The notes under the pieces are model-generated. The model was not told where the DNA came from. It did not search any database and saw nothing but the letters and a program-made list of their open reading frames with translations. Positions 13,247-26,677 of a stretch of 64,000 nucleotides of DNA are shown one piece after another; the first letter of the stretch is position 1; each line of letters opens with the position of its first letter. Source of the stretch: Wuchereria bancrofti (lineage: Eukaryota; Nematoda; Chromadorea; Rhabditida; Onchocercidae); assembly GCA_005281725.1 (NCBI GenBank), contig SSBO01000007.1, forward strand, positions 998,402-1,062,401, written 5' to 3'. The position numbers were made by a program, and so were the translations under genes.

Positions 13247-16200
13247 TTAAAGATCAGTATCAAACCATAAAGGACTTCGATTATTGGTCTGATAAGGTGG
13301 AGGATGTTGCCACGACTGAGGATGATCCAGCTGTTCCATTTCTGAGGAATGATACATTTCAGCAAAAAGCTCCGGTTCTAGACCATCATGCATCCATTCT
13401 TCACCACTGTTTATTACACTTTCAATTTCTGTGTCCAGTTCTCCACGATACATAATTGGTTTATCAAATTGAAGATTTTTTAATACACCAGACGCATATG
13501 TTGCTATAAAAAGAAGCTATATTTTGGAACCGGTTTGTGATTCATTTCATCCCAGCAAAATTAGGCAACAGTTTCCGAGCTATTCTTGGTTTTTAATACT
13601 CAGCTATGATCAGTACGATGTCTCAGGTTACATTCTGTGAAGGTGTAAACTGAAAATGGCAGTTACTTATTACTTAGGAATTTATTACTTATGATTGTTA
13701 TCTATATGAGTTGCTGCTGATGTAGACAAGAAACGTTAGATATTGTTACAAACAGCTTATCGATTTGTAATTTCGAGTGAAACCTACAAATTGCTCTGTG
13801 CTTGGAATGTAATGCATCAACAAGTACAGGCGTTGGTCCATACATATCTAACTGCCGTGCACCTTCTGGGGTCTTTGAGAGTTGGTAAAGAAGTCCCAGA
13901 AGTTCACGTTGTAGCAATTCATCATTATTTGCGTATATTTCTTCCCATGAAAGCAGCTGAAAAAAAAATTTTTTTTTCGAATTAAGCGAAAGCTGAGCTT
14001 ATAATACCCACAAAACTAAAATGTGAGTAAAACACAACTTTAAAAAAATTATGTTTAACAAATATCTTGAATAAAAAACAGACAAAAGAGCAAAATGCCT
14101 AACTTTGATGAGCATGTCAACAAATGGATGATCACGAAGCATAAGATCGGCTGATTGAGGATCATTTCCAAGCTGATGTAATGCTGAGACGGCACCTTCA
14201 ACCAATTCACGCATTGCCACACCATCTGCTAATGCGTCTGGATCCTGACGGAGCTGGGTACCAGCTCGTCCCAAAACATCCACTGCTAGAGTAACTACTG
14301 ATTCCCCTTTTGATGTTTTCTCCTGCAAACTCAATTTTCATATGTAACAAATAAACAGTAATGGCGTAGAAAGTTTCAATTATTGGAGGCGAATGAAGGG
14401 ATAAATGAAAAGTAAATTTTCCTTAAATTCACTACAACTCAATGACACCTACATGGGTTAGGGGATGCAAGTTAGCAGGAAGAAGCGCAAGATTTCGGAC
14501 AAGCCCGAGAGCTGCTTTCACAACTGGTGCTCGCATCGATGAAATTAATTCCAAAATAACAGGCAAAGTTTGTGATAAGCGAATATCACTTTGTGCCTGT
14601 GACGCCAGTGGATGTCGGGCAGTACAGTGCCTCAATGCGCAGAGGGTTGGTTCTGTGACTTCCTCAACTGCCGAAAACCGTTCAAGTGCACTACATAAAG
14701 CATCCATTCCTCTGAAATGTAAGCTATAACATTACTTCTACTTTTTGTTTTTTAACAAAAACAATCAGAATTTTAAAGCAAAAATCTCTCAATAGTAGTA
14801 GGTCTAAAACTAATACAATGAAATGAATTAACCTATTGAAACACAAGGTTTGTTTGTTGCGGATATTGTTGCAAGTTAGATTTGACAGGATGCCAGCAGC
14901 ACATGCACTTGTTGATTCTTCACCAGTGGCAACAATATGAATTAAACTGATAATCAGAGGTCCTAAGCTACTTTCATTAGCGGCCGCATCTGATAAATTG
15001 CGAATAGCACACAGAATGGCAAACTGAGTTCTATCGTCGACGTTATCAATGAAATCACCCAAAACATTCAGTATACCTGAAAAGTAAAAATGAAATAATC
15101 AATGAAAGGAAACTGAATGTTCCGATAGATGATTCTCTGTCAGTTTAATACAATTCAGCAGTTCTATACATCTAATACAATTTTATACAATTAGCCCCGA
15201 ATTACAACTCACATTATTATGACAACGCTAGAAGAGTACCACCTAATTATGAAATGAGTCATTATGAATATTGTAAAACAACTCATTATGAATGAAATTC
15301 TTACCAAGAGAAATGAGCGCGGTTTTATTTTGTGGGCAAACTGAAAGTGCCCGAATGCAGCGCACCGCAGTATAAACAAGTTTTGGATAATGACGATGTG
15401 TATCTAAAAGACCGATTAACGATGATGGACCACTTAAGGAAAGAAATGAGAGTTTGCTTTGCGGGTTGTCCAGTAACAAAAGATAGAGAGAATCTGCCAA
15501 CAGTGCCAAAAAACGTGGATTATTTTCCCGTAGAAGTGGTGTCATCGCTTCCAAACCTCCACATGCTCTCGTTTCCTGCAAATAGATTCGAAGAAAAAAT
15601 GCGAAAGACTTAGTGGAATGTTTAATCTTCACAATAGGGCGAGTTTAATTATAAAAAAGTCCTTATTTCGTTAAACATAACATCTTTGTTTTAAATAAAA
15701 AGCAGAACAGAAATTGACCTCTTTTGCATAGTCCATGAAAAGAAGCAGATTATGAAGCGTAGTAATGGCATAGTGACGAACAGCATCTAATGGAATTCCA
15801 AGCATTCGAACTAACTCCGGAATACCACCAGAACGGAATATTTGCATACGTCCTTCTGCGTGTTCTGAGATATGTGAAAGAGCGCCAAGTGCATCTCTTC
15901 GTATAGCGTCATTTTCCAATCTGAAATCTCCTTTATAATCAACCAACTTTAAAATAATCTTTTCTTTGTAAATCTGTAGCCATTTTGAATCGTAACAATA
16001 TCAAACAGTGTTTGTACAAAAACCAATAACAAGACCTGGCAATACTGCACAAAGCATTTACAAGAGTTGCATTTGAAGCTATTGCATTCACGGATTTGCT
16101 TTCACGAGATAACATATGCACCATATGAACAGCTCGCATAATCACTGTCTATAATATTTATCATGTTTTAAGAACCTAATTCTGACAGTTGAACGCTTAA

Positions 16201-18445
16201 AATGAGGAACTTTCCCCTTATCAAATACCTAAGCTATTCCCGGTGTGAAGAACTTCACGAAGATGCACTAAATGGAATGGCAGGCCATCCCAGTATTCAA
16301 ACACTAAAAATAATACCGAATGAGTCAAATAGTTTGTTTTATTTAGTAATCAATCATTTATTCATTTCTAATATCAACAGATAAAAATGTTGGGCAAAAA
16401 ATGGTCGGTCAAAAATAAGTACTTCAATTGATGCAGAACTATAGTCCCTGCATTGTTGAAATTACTAATATTAGAATGCATAGTTAAGTAAATCTGGTTA
16501 TGATGGATATTTTAATGGGTTTATTTTTTTTCTTTTTTGTTAATGACTTATAAATTGCTCATTTCAAATTTATTACAGTCTGAGGAAATGAAGTTGGACA
16601 AAGAAAAAAGCTGGACAAATTTAAATCCAGAACATATGTAAAATTGTGGAATAATTCGAGATATTAACAGTGCGTCTGACGCAGAAACTGTCTGATAGCT
16701 TACGAACGTATAGAGCAATAGTAATTAAAGAAGTCAAGCGATAAAAGTATTGAAAATGAAAAATAATTATCTTTAATGGTGAGCTGGTGGCAACTCTGGA
16801 AGCTGATTTTACATTTAAAAGGTATAAGCTAACTGGGAATTATAAGTTATTTTGAAGTGTCGTCTTCTATGATTTGATAGAACAGCAAAAATCTATGACA
16901 ATAAAACTGAATTGCATCAATAACCAACGACAACCCACTTAATAGTTAGGATGAAAAAGACTTTGCAAATTTGAAAATAAAACTTGAACAAAAAAAGACC
17001 ATAACCACTATTTGAAGACTAATATAGATTCTAAGACACTATCAATATCTAAGAAGTGAGCTTAGCAAATCAATTATATGTAACGAAAGCTGCACATTTC
17101 TTTCCCACGAAAGTGCCTAATTTATACAGCTAACAATCAACACTTCAAAAGCTGAACGATTACGCACAATGTTTTATCATTTTTATATTCACCTATCCTC
17201 TCGTCACCGACTATCACTTCCTCAATCTAGCAATATTTTCAGACATATGAACACGATGCAGCAAATGCTTTCAAAAGTTCGTAAAATCCCAAAACATGGA
17301 TCTTTAGACTAAGAAATAACCACTTTTAAAGCAAAATGTATTGACTGTAATTATAATGGCTTGAAATTTATGGTTCGGGATTATAACTGCTTTTGTGATT
17401 AACTTAATGATGTCACTTCGCATACTTCAGCTTAGATTATATTACTTTGGATGAGGTAATGTTTCTGTTTCCTACAATAAGGAGATTTTAAATATAAAAA
17501 AGTCCTTACTTCATATAAATATAACTGACCTCATCTCTATCCGCAAGTAATTTTACGAGTTCAGGAATTGCTTTTGTCGTTAATTCTGCTTCATCCTGAA
17601 GACTGAGCAATTCCACAACGGCGGTTGTTAACAATTGGCTTGGTTCTGCTAGTTTTGAGACAATTGTTGAACGATATGATGATGACCCCATACCACTAGT
17701 TTTGTCAGGGCATAAATCAGGAAACATTGCAGCACGGATGCGATCACTGCGCGTTTGTGCATAACTTTCATCTATTTCTGCAACAAATTCTATTTGTTAA
17801 ATTTTTTAAATCAAAAAGTTCTTTACGTTTTTCCAAAAATTCTCACTATAAAATCCATAGAATTGTAATGCCTTTTACTCATATGACTATTCGGTAAGTA
17901 AATGCAGTGATTGACTGTCAACAATAACTATATGACATAGTTTCCCACACGGTTCTAATGAAGTTCATTATGCCAACTATGCAAACACTCCAAAAAGTCT
18001 AACTACATCAATCGCCAATTTATATTGAACATCTTACCGTTCATAATTGCTATTTATCGTAATGAACAGAAATAATGAATCTTTTAAAGAAAATAGAGTA
18101 AGTGCTAAATATTTATTTGAAGAAAATCAGGAAGACACAACCTAAAAAGCATACTTGATTAGCATGAAGACAGTATTCCATTATTTTAAACTTCGTCAGT
18201 TATAACTAAAATACACAGTTTGTCCTCGTCCCCACTGTAAACATGGTTATGTCAGACAGCCAATTTTTTGCTACTAACATATTCCCCCAAATCTACAACA
18301 TAAATAACCATTTCATTGTGTAACACTTTCTTAAACAGCATGTCATCTTACCTTTAAATATTGCATAAGTATAATTTGTTTCGGAATCGTTGCTGAGCAA
18401 AGGTGACAAATTATAATCCAAACGTGAAGCTTCTCCATTCTCCAT
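13247..18445 (-). CDS. hmp-2: Beta-catenin (armadillo-repeat adhesion/Wnt protein, HMP-2-like size)
   Basis: Links cadherin to alpha-catenin at adherens junctions and can co-activate TCF. Ten minus-strand exons: 18352-18445, 17530-17777, 16036-16148, 15719-15920, 15305-15575, 14833-15076, 14453-14711, 14104-14322, 13788-13956, 13247-13503; 691 residues, much shorter than vertebrate beta-catenin (781) and close to worm HMP-2. Residues 38-51 (AQTRSDRIRAAMFP) match the alpha-catenin-binding segment, followed by about twelve Arm repeats to about 610. Groove residues are kept: Lys in NPQSKLSFL and CNNIRNK (human K312 and K435), and CALRHCTARH (human C466, R469, H470, R474). The C-terminus PLWFDTDL is the PDZ ligand of vertebrate beta-catenin. 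The N-terminus is short and has no DSGxxS phosphodegron. An acceptor (TTTTCCAG) ends 16 bases before the ATG. Exon 7's end (CAT|GTAGGT) is the least certain border. BAR-1-type function cannot be excluded. Confidence 0.93.
16149..17529 (-). other. Long second intron of beta-catenin
   Basis: A 1381-bp intron bounded by a GTCAGT donor (minus strand) and a TTATAG acceptor. A 61-residue open frame at 16202-16384 on the opposite strand has no recognisable features. I see nothing functional in it. Confidence 0.6.
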
Positions 18446-18919
18446 TTTTATCTTTTATTTTCTGGAAAAAAAAATTGAATTACATTCATGAAAAAATAGT
18501 CTGCGATTATATATGGTATAGCACTTTCGTCGCCTTCAAATTTGAATTGTTTGAAATCAAAATTGCAATAGTTAACATTGATATGTATTTTGCCACTATC
18601 TCAGCATGCAAAACTGGAACACTGGAAATTATTCTCAAATAATTAAAGTCACAAATCTGCGATGACCAACGGCTACTCATGTAATAATCACCAAATTCCA
18701 GGGCAGTTAAGTACCTACAGCAGTTATCAAACCCAGTCCTCAACCTTACAGCTCTGTCATATTTCACGGCGGCCGTGAGAAGGGACAGCTCGAGAGCAAT
18801 CTATTAGTTTCGGTTAATGTTCTCCCCTGCCACATCTCTCAGATTTTATATTATTTCCCGGGCAATACTAGTTTTTGCGTTCTTTCGATTTCTCATTGTT
18901 TGTTTTATCTATTGTGAAT

Positions 18920-19035
18920 CTGATGATTAATTAATTAATTAATTCTACTATAATTAATTATTAAATTATAATTATTTATCATTATTTCTCCCTTACTTTA
19001 ACTATTAAATTATAATTAATTATTATTTCTTCCTA
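18920..19035. repeat. AT-rich TTAATTA/ATTATAATTA degenerate repeat
   Basis: Repeated ATTAATTAATTAATT and TTAAATTATAATTA blocks within about 115 bp. Low complexity, in the beta-catenin/SNRK divergent spacer. Confidence 0.6.
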
Positions 19036-19946
19036 TTTTTTAAATAAAATTAATAAAAGGAACATAGTGGAAAATATTTGTATCATTCAATCCGACGATT
19101 TGTCCGTTTTTAACGAGGGCTACTAGTAGAGGACCAGTAATAAATGTTTCGAAAATTTTCGAATTAAAATGAAAAAGATGGAATGAAAGGATATAAAGCT
19201 TTATGTTGTAAATGTTTGTTGAAGTTTTTCGTAAATTTTTCAGTTATATATGCAAATATCTTCAAATATTCGTTAACAGTTTTTTCTAAAATTATACTAA
19301 ATAGCTCAAAATTTTAATTTCTTTCCTCCTAAAAATGATTGTGACGATTAATTTTCACCTTTAAATGTTATAAAATTGTTATTTGTTGAAACAGATATAA
19401 ATTATGGGGAATGATTCGAAAAGCAAAGCAATGCGAATGAATAACAATTATAGCAAGAGATTTCATTTTGATATCTTCAGCCATAAAATGGCACTCTCTT
19501 CATGTACATCTCTTTCAGATTCCTAATTTCAATGAAACATTAAATTTTTTAGCACATCTGATGCTGTGTGAAAAAAAAAGAACGACAAGTTTGTTAGAGC
19601 AAATAAAATGCTTACTGTTTATTGCTTTTATTCCTAAATTAGACTAGAGAGAAAAAACCTGACTTTTATTGTCACTGTATTGATTCAAACTATGCTTTTG
19701 CCACTTTATTTCAATAACTAATTCTTTTATTCTATGAAATTTGAAATAGGATTGAAAATTTTTTTTTTTGGTCCATAAAGAAGTCATTCATTTTTCAATC
19801 AGTAGTATAGCTGTAAATTCCACTATATATATATACACAAACAAATTTAAATTTCAATTAACTTGATGACACGCTTTTGCATCCTGTTTTTATTATGAAA
19901 GTAATTAACGATAGCCAATATATATCACATTGCTTCTATTGTCTAT

Positions 19947-19983
19947 CAGCTGCATGTCACGCATGCATGACATGCAGCAGCTG
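19947..19983. repeat. Inverted repeat (imperfect hairpin) upstream of SNRK
   Basis: CAGCTGCATGTCA is followed eight bases later by TGACATGCAGCAGCTG, its reverse complement with one extra CAG. It could form a stem of about 13 bp. It is 680 bp upstream of the SNRK start; function unknown. Confidence 0.55.
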
Positions 19984-20664
19984 TAGGTTTCCTTCCACAT
20001 TCTATGCCCATCACACGGTAGTACAAACAACACTGCTGTTTCCACTTATTACTATTTGCTTCACTCCTTTCTACCACTTGTTTCTTGCTGCTACTTGCTT
20101 TACTACTTTACTATTACTTGCAAGTTTACTTTATTACTTTGTTATTACTTGCTCTCACCACCAACTACCGTTCGCTCAAACTCACTACTACTTCGTAAAT
20201 GGTAGCAAATGGTGTCAAATAGTTGAAGCAAGTTATAGCTAGTAGCTAAATAGCATGTGGCAGCAAATGGGTAGTAAATCTAAGCAGATACAAGGAGTTG
20301 AAATTGGAGTGGTTAGATTTGATGGGCCACATAAATGAGAGATTCTAAAGGGCGCATTTTTGAGGCGTAATTATGCGATACGTTGATTTAATTCGCATGT
20401 AAAAGTAAGTCACTTAATGATTAATTGAATTAGCTCAACGTTTGAAGCATTTAAACCCTTTAAATTTTGAGGATATTAAAATATTGTACGTAGAAAGACG
20501 AAAGAAGTCGCATTTGCATCATTTCATCACAAAAGAAATGCTGCATGAATTCTATTTTATCTTTTAAAAATTCGTTAAAATGATAGTACGCAAATGAAGT
20601 CCGTATTGATCCGTTATTTATTTCTTTAACAACTATTTGTGTGCCACCAGGAAGTGGTGATAGA

Positions 20665-23600
20665 ATGACAGATAAATCACAATTAGAACGGAAACCTTCA
20701 CGAAGTATCAGTGATGCCCGGATTGCTGGACTTTACGATCTACAAAAAACCATAGGCAAAGGTCATTTCGCTGTAGTCAAATTGGCAAGTCATGTTTTCA
20801 CGGGTGAAAAGGTTATTAATTTTTCATTTTTTTTTCTTTTACCATTTTTTCAAAGTATTTCACGGGACTGGACTATAAGTATTCGTATGATAAAATGGAT
20901 ATTTCGACATGTGTTTTATACTAAATTCGACAGATCTTTTATTACATTCCGCATTTTATTTATTAATTCGTGGTCATGCATATATTGGATCATTTTTAGG
21001 TAGCTGTGAAAGTGATTGATAAGACAAAATTTGATTCCTCAATGGCATCTCATCTGATAAAAGAGGTGATCGAGTTCTTTGTTGACTTCTTTTGTAAAGG
21101 AATGTTTCTTCAGAAACAGTGTTCTTTGTTTTTAAAATTTCATTATATTATTTGCTGTGTTTTATCAGAGCTGTCATTTGATGCAGAATGAATTAGTTTA
21201 ATGTGTCAAGTTTCATTTCATTTCGTTATGATATACTTACCAAACAGGAAGATTTTTTTTTGTGCCTACATATATATTGCAGGTTCGCTGTATGAAATTG
21301 GTGCAGCACCCAAATATAGTTCGCTTATATGAAGTTATCGACACACAAACGAAGTTGTTTTTAATTCTCGAATTAGGAGATTATGATATGTATGATTTTA
21401 TCACAAAAAATGCTGATAAGGTGAACATTTAAAATTCGCGTCAACATAGTGTTTTCTAAAATACGGGTTACGATGTGTATGTTAAGAGTTATGGCTTGAT
21501 CAGCTGATGCAAATTATTTGTTTGAGCATTAAACATCTTTTAGGGCTGTCCAGAAAGCGAAGCACAACAATATTTTTGCCAGATTATCAAAGCAATTGAT
21601 TACTGCCATCAGCTGCATGTTGTTCACCGAGATCTAAAAGTACGATATCTTATGCTTATTACGCTAACTTTTGATTTCAACTGGTTTTCCTATTTCGAAA
21701 AAGTAACGGCAAATGATATACCGATAACTGAAGTGAATAAATCATTATATGATTATCGCTGAATAAAATAATAGAATAACGAAATAAAAAATATTAATGA
21801 TGATTGCAGCCTGAAAATGTAGTGTTCTTCGAACGTCTGGGCATGGTAAAGTTGACGGATTTCGGGTTCAGCAATAAATTTATTCCTGGCGAACAACTTG
21901 AAACTGCGTGTGGTAGCTTAGCTTATTCAGCTCCAGAAATCTTATTGGGGGATGCCTATGATGCTCCAGCCGTTGGTAAACTTCTCTCCGTTGGTTCACC
22001 GAGAAAAATATTATAAAGATTTGCTAATTGTTTGAGCTGTGGCATAGTATTATAAACAAAAAAAAGGAAAAAATGGTGCAACTTTTATAAAAATTTTCAA
22101 AAAAAATAGTTTGCTTAGCATAACGTGATTGAAGTTCTAATAAACTATTTAATCTTATCGACAGTTCTAATAAACCTGCAATAACAAATCCTGTTCATGG
22201 TAATTAAATAATTAAAAAGCTTCTTATCACTGATTATATTACGAATTTCAGATGTATGGTCACTGGGAGTTATTTTATATATGCTGTTATGTGGTCGATT
22301 GCCATTCCAGGAGGCAAATGACTCGGAAACTTTGACAAAAATATTGGATTGCAAATATTCTCTTCCAGATACACTTTCGTTACATGCTCGCTAGTAAATT
22401 TTACTTTGATTTTAATAAAAATTTATGCTTCACCTTTAATTTTTCTATTACTCTTTCTGCTTTAATGTTTCCATTACTCTTTCTAACTGAAAAGTAGTTA
22501 TATAAATGTTGTCCTTCTGTCATTTCTACTTTGTGAATTTGTTCACACTATTCTTTTTAGTTCTTAACAGTAGTTAAGAACTTGTAGTTAAGTAGTTGTC
22601 TCATTAGTTTTGACTTTAGAGGAAATATCGTGATCTGAAGTGATGAACAGCTTTTTAGAAAAGCTTCTGTTTATTCATGATACAAAGTAATGGGTTGCAG
22701 TCTCATATCAAGAATGTTAGTGAAAGATGTCCAAAAGCGCGCAGCGCTTAGCGAAATTATTAACAGTTCATGGGTGAAAGCTGGAGATCTCGGCCTTGCT
22801 CAGATTTTACCTTTGGTTGGTCGAGATGTGCTTCCGGAAAGTGCACATGCTACAATTATTGACCAAATGGTAGCTGGTGGTGTTGACACAGAAGAAAATA
22901 TTCTGCGGTAAGTAGGTATTTCATATTAAATAACCTCTCTAACTGCGTTGATTGTAAAGAATATGCCTCTAAAGACTAGTTTAGAACTTTTAAAGTCTTT
23001 AACGTACCATATATCAATGAAAATTTGCAGATCGCTAGATAATGATGATTTTTCATACATTACTGCCACCTATTATTTACTTGCTGAAAGAGTTCTGGCA
23101 TCTTATCGTGAAGAACGCGCCAGAAAAGCGCATGAGATTGAGCGTCCCTCATTGGGCGATTTACCTCCAGACTTTAAAAATTGTCCTGAAATAAGGTTCT
23201 TTACTTTTCTGATTTTTCTGATTTCTTTACTGAACTTAAACTGAAACGAATATTTTCGCGTTAAGCGGCGAGGTTTTAAATTGTGTGATCAATTTTTGGA
23301 TTCAGTTTTTATAATTACGCAGATAACCATGTTTTATAGGGAAACGGTTGAAAAAAGTGATGAAGGGAGTATTTATAAAAGTCGAAGTCGATCCAATTCA
23401 TGGCGTGGAAGCACTTCTGTTTCCCGATGGCCATGTACAATTTTAAAAGAAGAAAGTGAGGAAGAGTTGTCAACATATCATTGCGGTACATCCAGGCAGT
23501 CGTCAAGGTTTTTTTTTAATATATTCTTCCCATGCATTTCATGACTTTTTTTTTTGTAATGGTTGCAATGTTGCAGGTTGATAATTTCCCATCGTAATTC

Positions 23601-26600
23601 AAGGGGTATTTTCGATTCCTTCGGTCTAGATAATACACTCAGTTATTTGGTTCTTATTAATATTTGTATGCTTTCTACTAGCTATTATTTACACTATTGT
23701 TTTTCCTTCTTGTGCAAGTTTCATCCCTTTCTCACTAAAGTTAAAGTATATTTTGACAGGAAAATCATAAATTCCAAAAAGGATACATGACACTTATGAC
23801 ATACTTATATACTGCAGTCCGCATTGCTATTACAGATTCATCATCCATAATGTTTCACAGTGGTTCCTTGCATCAGATCTATTGTCGCATCTTTAGTAAA
23901 GTGGTTGTAGTCTTTAGAGATGCATATTTCATTTTTAGGCACTCATCTTGCTCTGTGTCGATATTTCCTTCCAACTCTGGTTCACATGGACGAATATCAC
24001 CTCAGGACATACAGGGTTTACTGGAATTGTCACGATTGAACATCGCAGAAGGTAAAAGACGAACACTTTCGCCGGATAGTCGTCTGAGCAGCCGAAGCTC
24101 TAGCCCACCAAATTCAAGCGGTCGTGCAAGCCCTGGTATCTGTCAAGTTTAATCATTGTTTTGTATATGATCTTGAGCTGTCGCTATCACTGATATAATT
24201 TGAATCACTTTGTAGCTCTAATTTGCAATTTTCACATATAATGCTTTTTTTTTCATACCTTTCGATGAAAATGTAATTATTTAGCAGTCAGTCGATTGAA
24301 GGTTTCTTTCACTGGATCTGGTGGATTGCGGAAGTTGGGTTCATCGCCGCACCTACTTGGGATTTGTGAGGTATTTCTTTTTCAAATATCTTATTTCTGT
24401 TCGTTAAGATCAAGTCAAACTTTTGTCCATTTAGAATGTTCATTACAAAATTTTATCTTCAATTTTGGTTTTTATAGGAGACAGAAGAATATGAATTCGA
24501 TAAAGGTGCAGAACAACGTCAAACTGTAACTCGTCGTAGTATTTCTGGTGCATCGATTGTGTCTTTATCCGCATCTCGACTTTTTATTCAGCCGAAGGTA
24601 TCATTTTTATAAATTTCTATAATTGCAAAACTGAACTGAGGCACCTTTCTCGGCGGTTTAGCACTATCGAGTCATGGCAAGACGTATGTTCCAGAAGTTT
24701 CAAACAAGCCAAGAAAACTCCGCAATGTTGTAGCAGACGATAACCAGGCACTTTGATGGATTCAACTGAATGGTGAGGAAACTGACATCTTTCGGGAGAC
24801 TGATACCTAGTCGTTTCTGATTTGTTTATGAAATTTGAACAGTGTTTGTGGTATTTGAAATTTTATAAAAAGTATTTTCTTTCCATTTCTCATCGGTACT
24901 GGTTTCGCTATTTTAGCTTGCTAAAGAAGATTCTCTGGGTGCAACTCTTACATACAGCAGTGTACGCATGATCAGGCGACGTCAAGCAATAGTGTCACCA
25001 GATATGGTTCAAAGGTATGAGCAGAGATCGTCTTCAAGATATCATGCTGTAAAACCGCAACGGAGCACAAGGTTTGATTATTAACTCTTGCTACACTTGT
25101 AAACTATTCGTAATTTAGCGTCATTTGGTAGTGCAGCTGCAGTAAGTAAATAGAAATTTTAATTAATTTTGGTATTGTAGTTCATCAAGTGAAACATCAG
25201 ATGATGACAGCGAGAGACGATTGAATTTTCTGGCTTCCAAATATTGTTGTAATTATGGAAATCGACGAGATAACGACGATGATCCATCAAAGGGTTGATT
25301 CCTGGAGGCCTTTTTTCCCTTGTATAATAGTCTATATTTTATGTATCGGCATTTTAATAACTTTTGATGGTTAACATTAGATAGGCAGTTTACTTGATAA
25401 TATTTTTCACTTAAATGAAGTAGTTTTTTTTAGAAGATTATTATGGACGACTAAGTTTAAGTTTTCTGCCATCATTCAGGTAATGGAGGATTATCAACTG
25501 GTCCAAGCAATTCAGGAAATGAACCAGTCAGTGAAAACGCAATAAATACTTCTGATAATACTTCATGCAATGATGATGGCCAATATTCTGGTAGGTTTCG
25601 TATTTTTATATTAACTTGATTATTAAGTGATTATGGCCTAAACGAGTTTGCTACATTGGTTTTACTTGGAAATTGTCGATCTTCACTAATTGTCCCTCCA
25701 AAAATTGGATATTATTGGATGTAAATTGAAGTCATCGTGGTAACTATGATGAACTAATATCGATGCGTGACTTTAAGTTTTCTGCCGTCATCTTGCTCAT
25801 TTTGATACGGAACCGTTTCGGCTTCCCACGCCACGCATTTTGACTAACAACTTGTTTTCATGCTCCACGTTCCATGAATTAATTATTGATTTCTAATGTA
25901 ATTCTGCAATTCACGGCAGTGTTTCCAGAACAATCATCTCAATACCGCAGTTCGCTGGGCCTAAAACTTTTGGATATTACTCAGGTGGCACCTGCAATTT
26001 TACATCCTATTAAGGAAATGCCAGCAGTGCTTTTTTCTCACTCACTGTTTCCGAGGTTTTGCCTTGAATTTCTGTAAAAGAAAAAAGAAAAAGAAAACTT
26101 TTTAAATGAATTCTGAGGTTGTTGCTTAGTCTTTATTAGTTTCAGCCAACGTGATTTCTGTATAAAGAGGTGAGCAGAAGTAGAATGTTAAGCAAACAAT
26201 TTAAAACTGTCTATCAATGACACAAATTATACCGTTAGTTCCAAATAATTTAGTAAAAGTTCGTTACTATATGAATTTCCAAAAGATTGCAAAAACACTA
26301 ACCATGTCTTCCATATTGCTATACAAGTTTTTTCATAGTTCTTTGTTCACTTTTTCCGTATTTCTTTGTCACAAATGTCATACCACGTGTTTTAACGGCA
26401 CTGATAGGTATAGCTCTGGTAGATGCTAGTAGTTCTGAAATGTCGAGATGAAATGCATAAATATTGTAAAAGCTATCATTACTCTTTTTTATAGTCTCTG
26501 ATTGGAGAAGAGAATGATTCTTTTCCATGGACAAGTACAGATTCTGATTGTTCATTGAATTGTGAAGTAGATTCCGTTGTCCTACTCAGTGACTGTGAAA

Positions 26601-26677
26601 GACGATGGAAGCAGCATATGCGAAGGAAATATTTTTTACCTCAAATTGAGGGATATATTGATTTTATTATTATGTAG
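20665..26677 (+). CDS. SNRK: SNF-related serine/threonine kinase SNRK
   Basis: AMPK-family kinase. Exons: 20665-20811, 21000-21065, 21283-21420, 21544-21639, 21810-21975, 22252-22393, 22701-22907, 23031-23195, 23340-23507, 23939-24135, 24288-24370, 24478-24597, 24917-25071, 25181-25293, 25480-25590, 25920-25984, 26495-26677; 773 residues, human about 765. Seen: glycine loop [16 protein letters not shown] with Lys53, Glu71 (IKEV), HRDLK (145-149), DFG (166-168), T-loop [13 protein letters not shown] with Thr181 where LKB1 phosphorylates its targets, then the UBA-like segment [13 protein letters not shown] (about 328-340) and the [11 protein letters not shown] tail motif shared with vertebrate SNRK. 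The 3' end is uncertain: exon 16 to 17 uses a weak donor (CAG|GTGGCA); reading on instead stops at 26077. Exon 11 may start at 24285. An acceptor-like CAG lies 14 bases before the ATG. Confidence 0.88.

Larger units (their letters stand above)
18446..20664. other. Divergent intergenic region between beta-catenin and SNRK
   Basis: About 2.2 kb between two divergent starts, so it should hold both promoters. Close to beta-catenin is a small GC-richer patch (about 18765-18795). 18920-19035 is a degenerate TTAATTAATTA array. 20075-20160 is a degenerate CTACTTGC-type array. A 37-bp hairpin lies at 19947-19983. No gene recognised. Confidence 0.5.

Noticed and set aside
16202..16384. Plus-strand open frame in beta-catenin intron 2
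   Set aside because: No domain, no splice context, and composition like the rest of the intron.
23577..23620. Candidate small SNRK exon after an acceptor near 23576
   Set aside because: No GT donor in the phase required by the next exon; exon 9 joins 23939 directly in frame.
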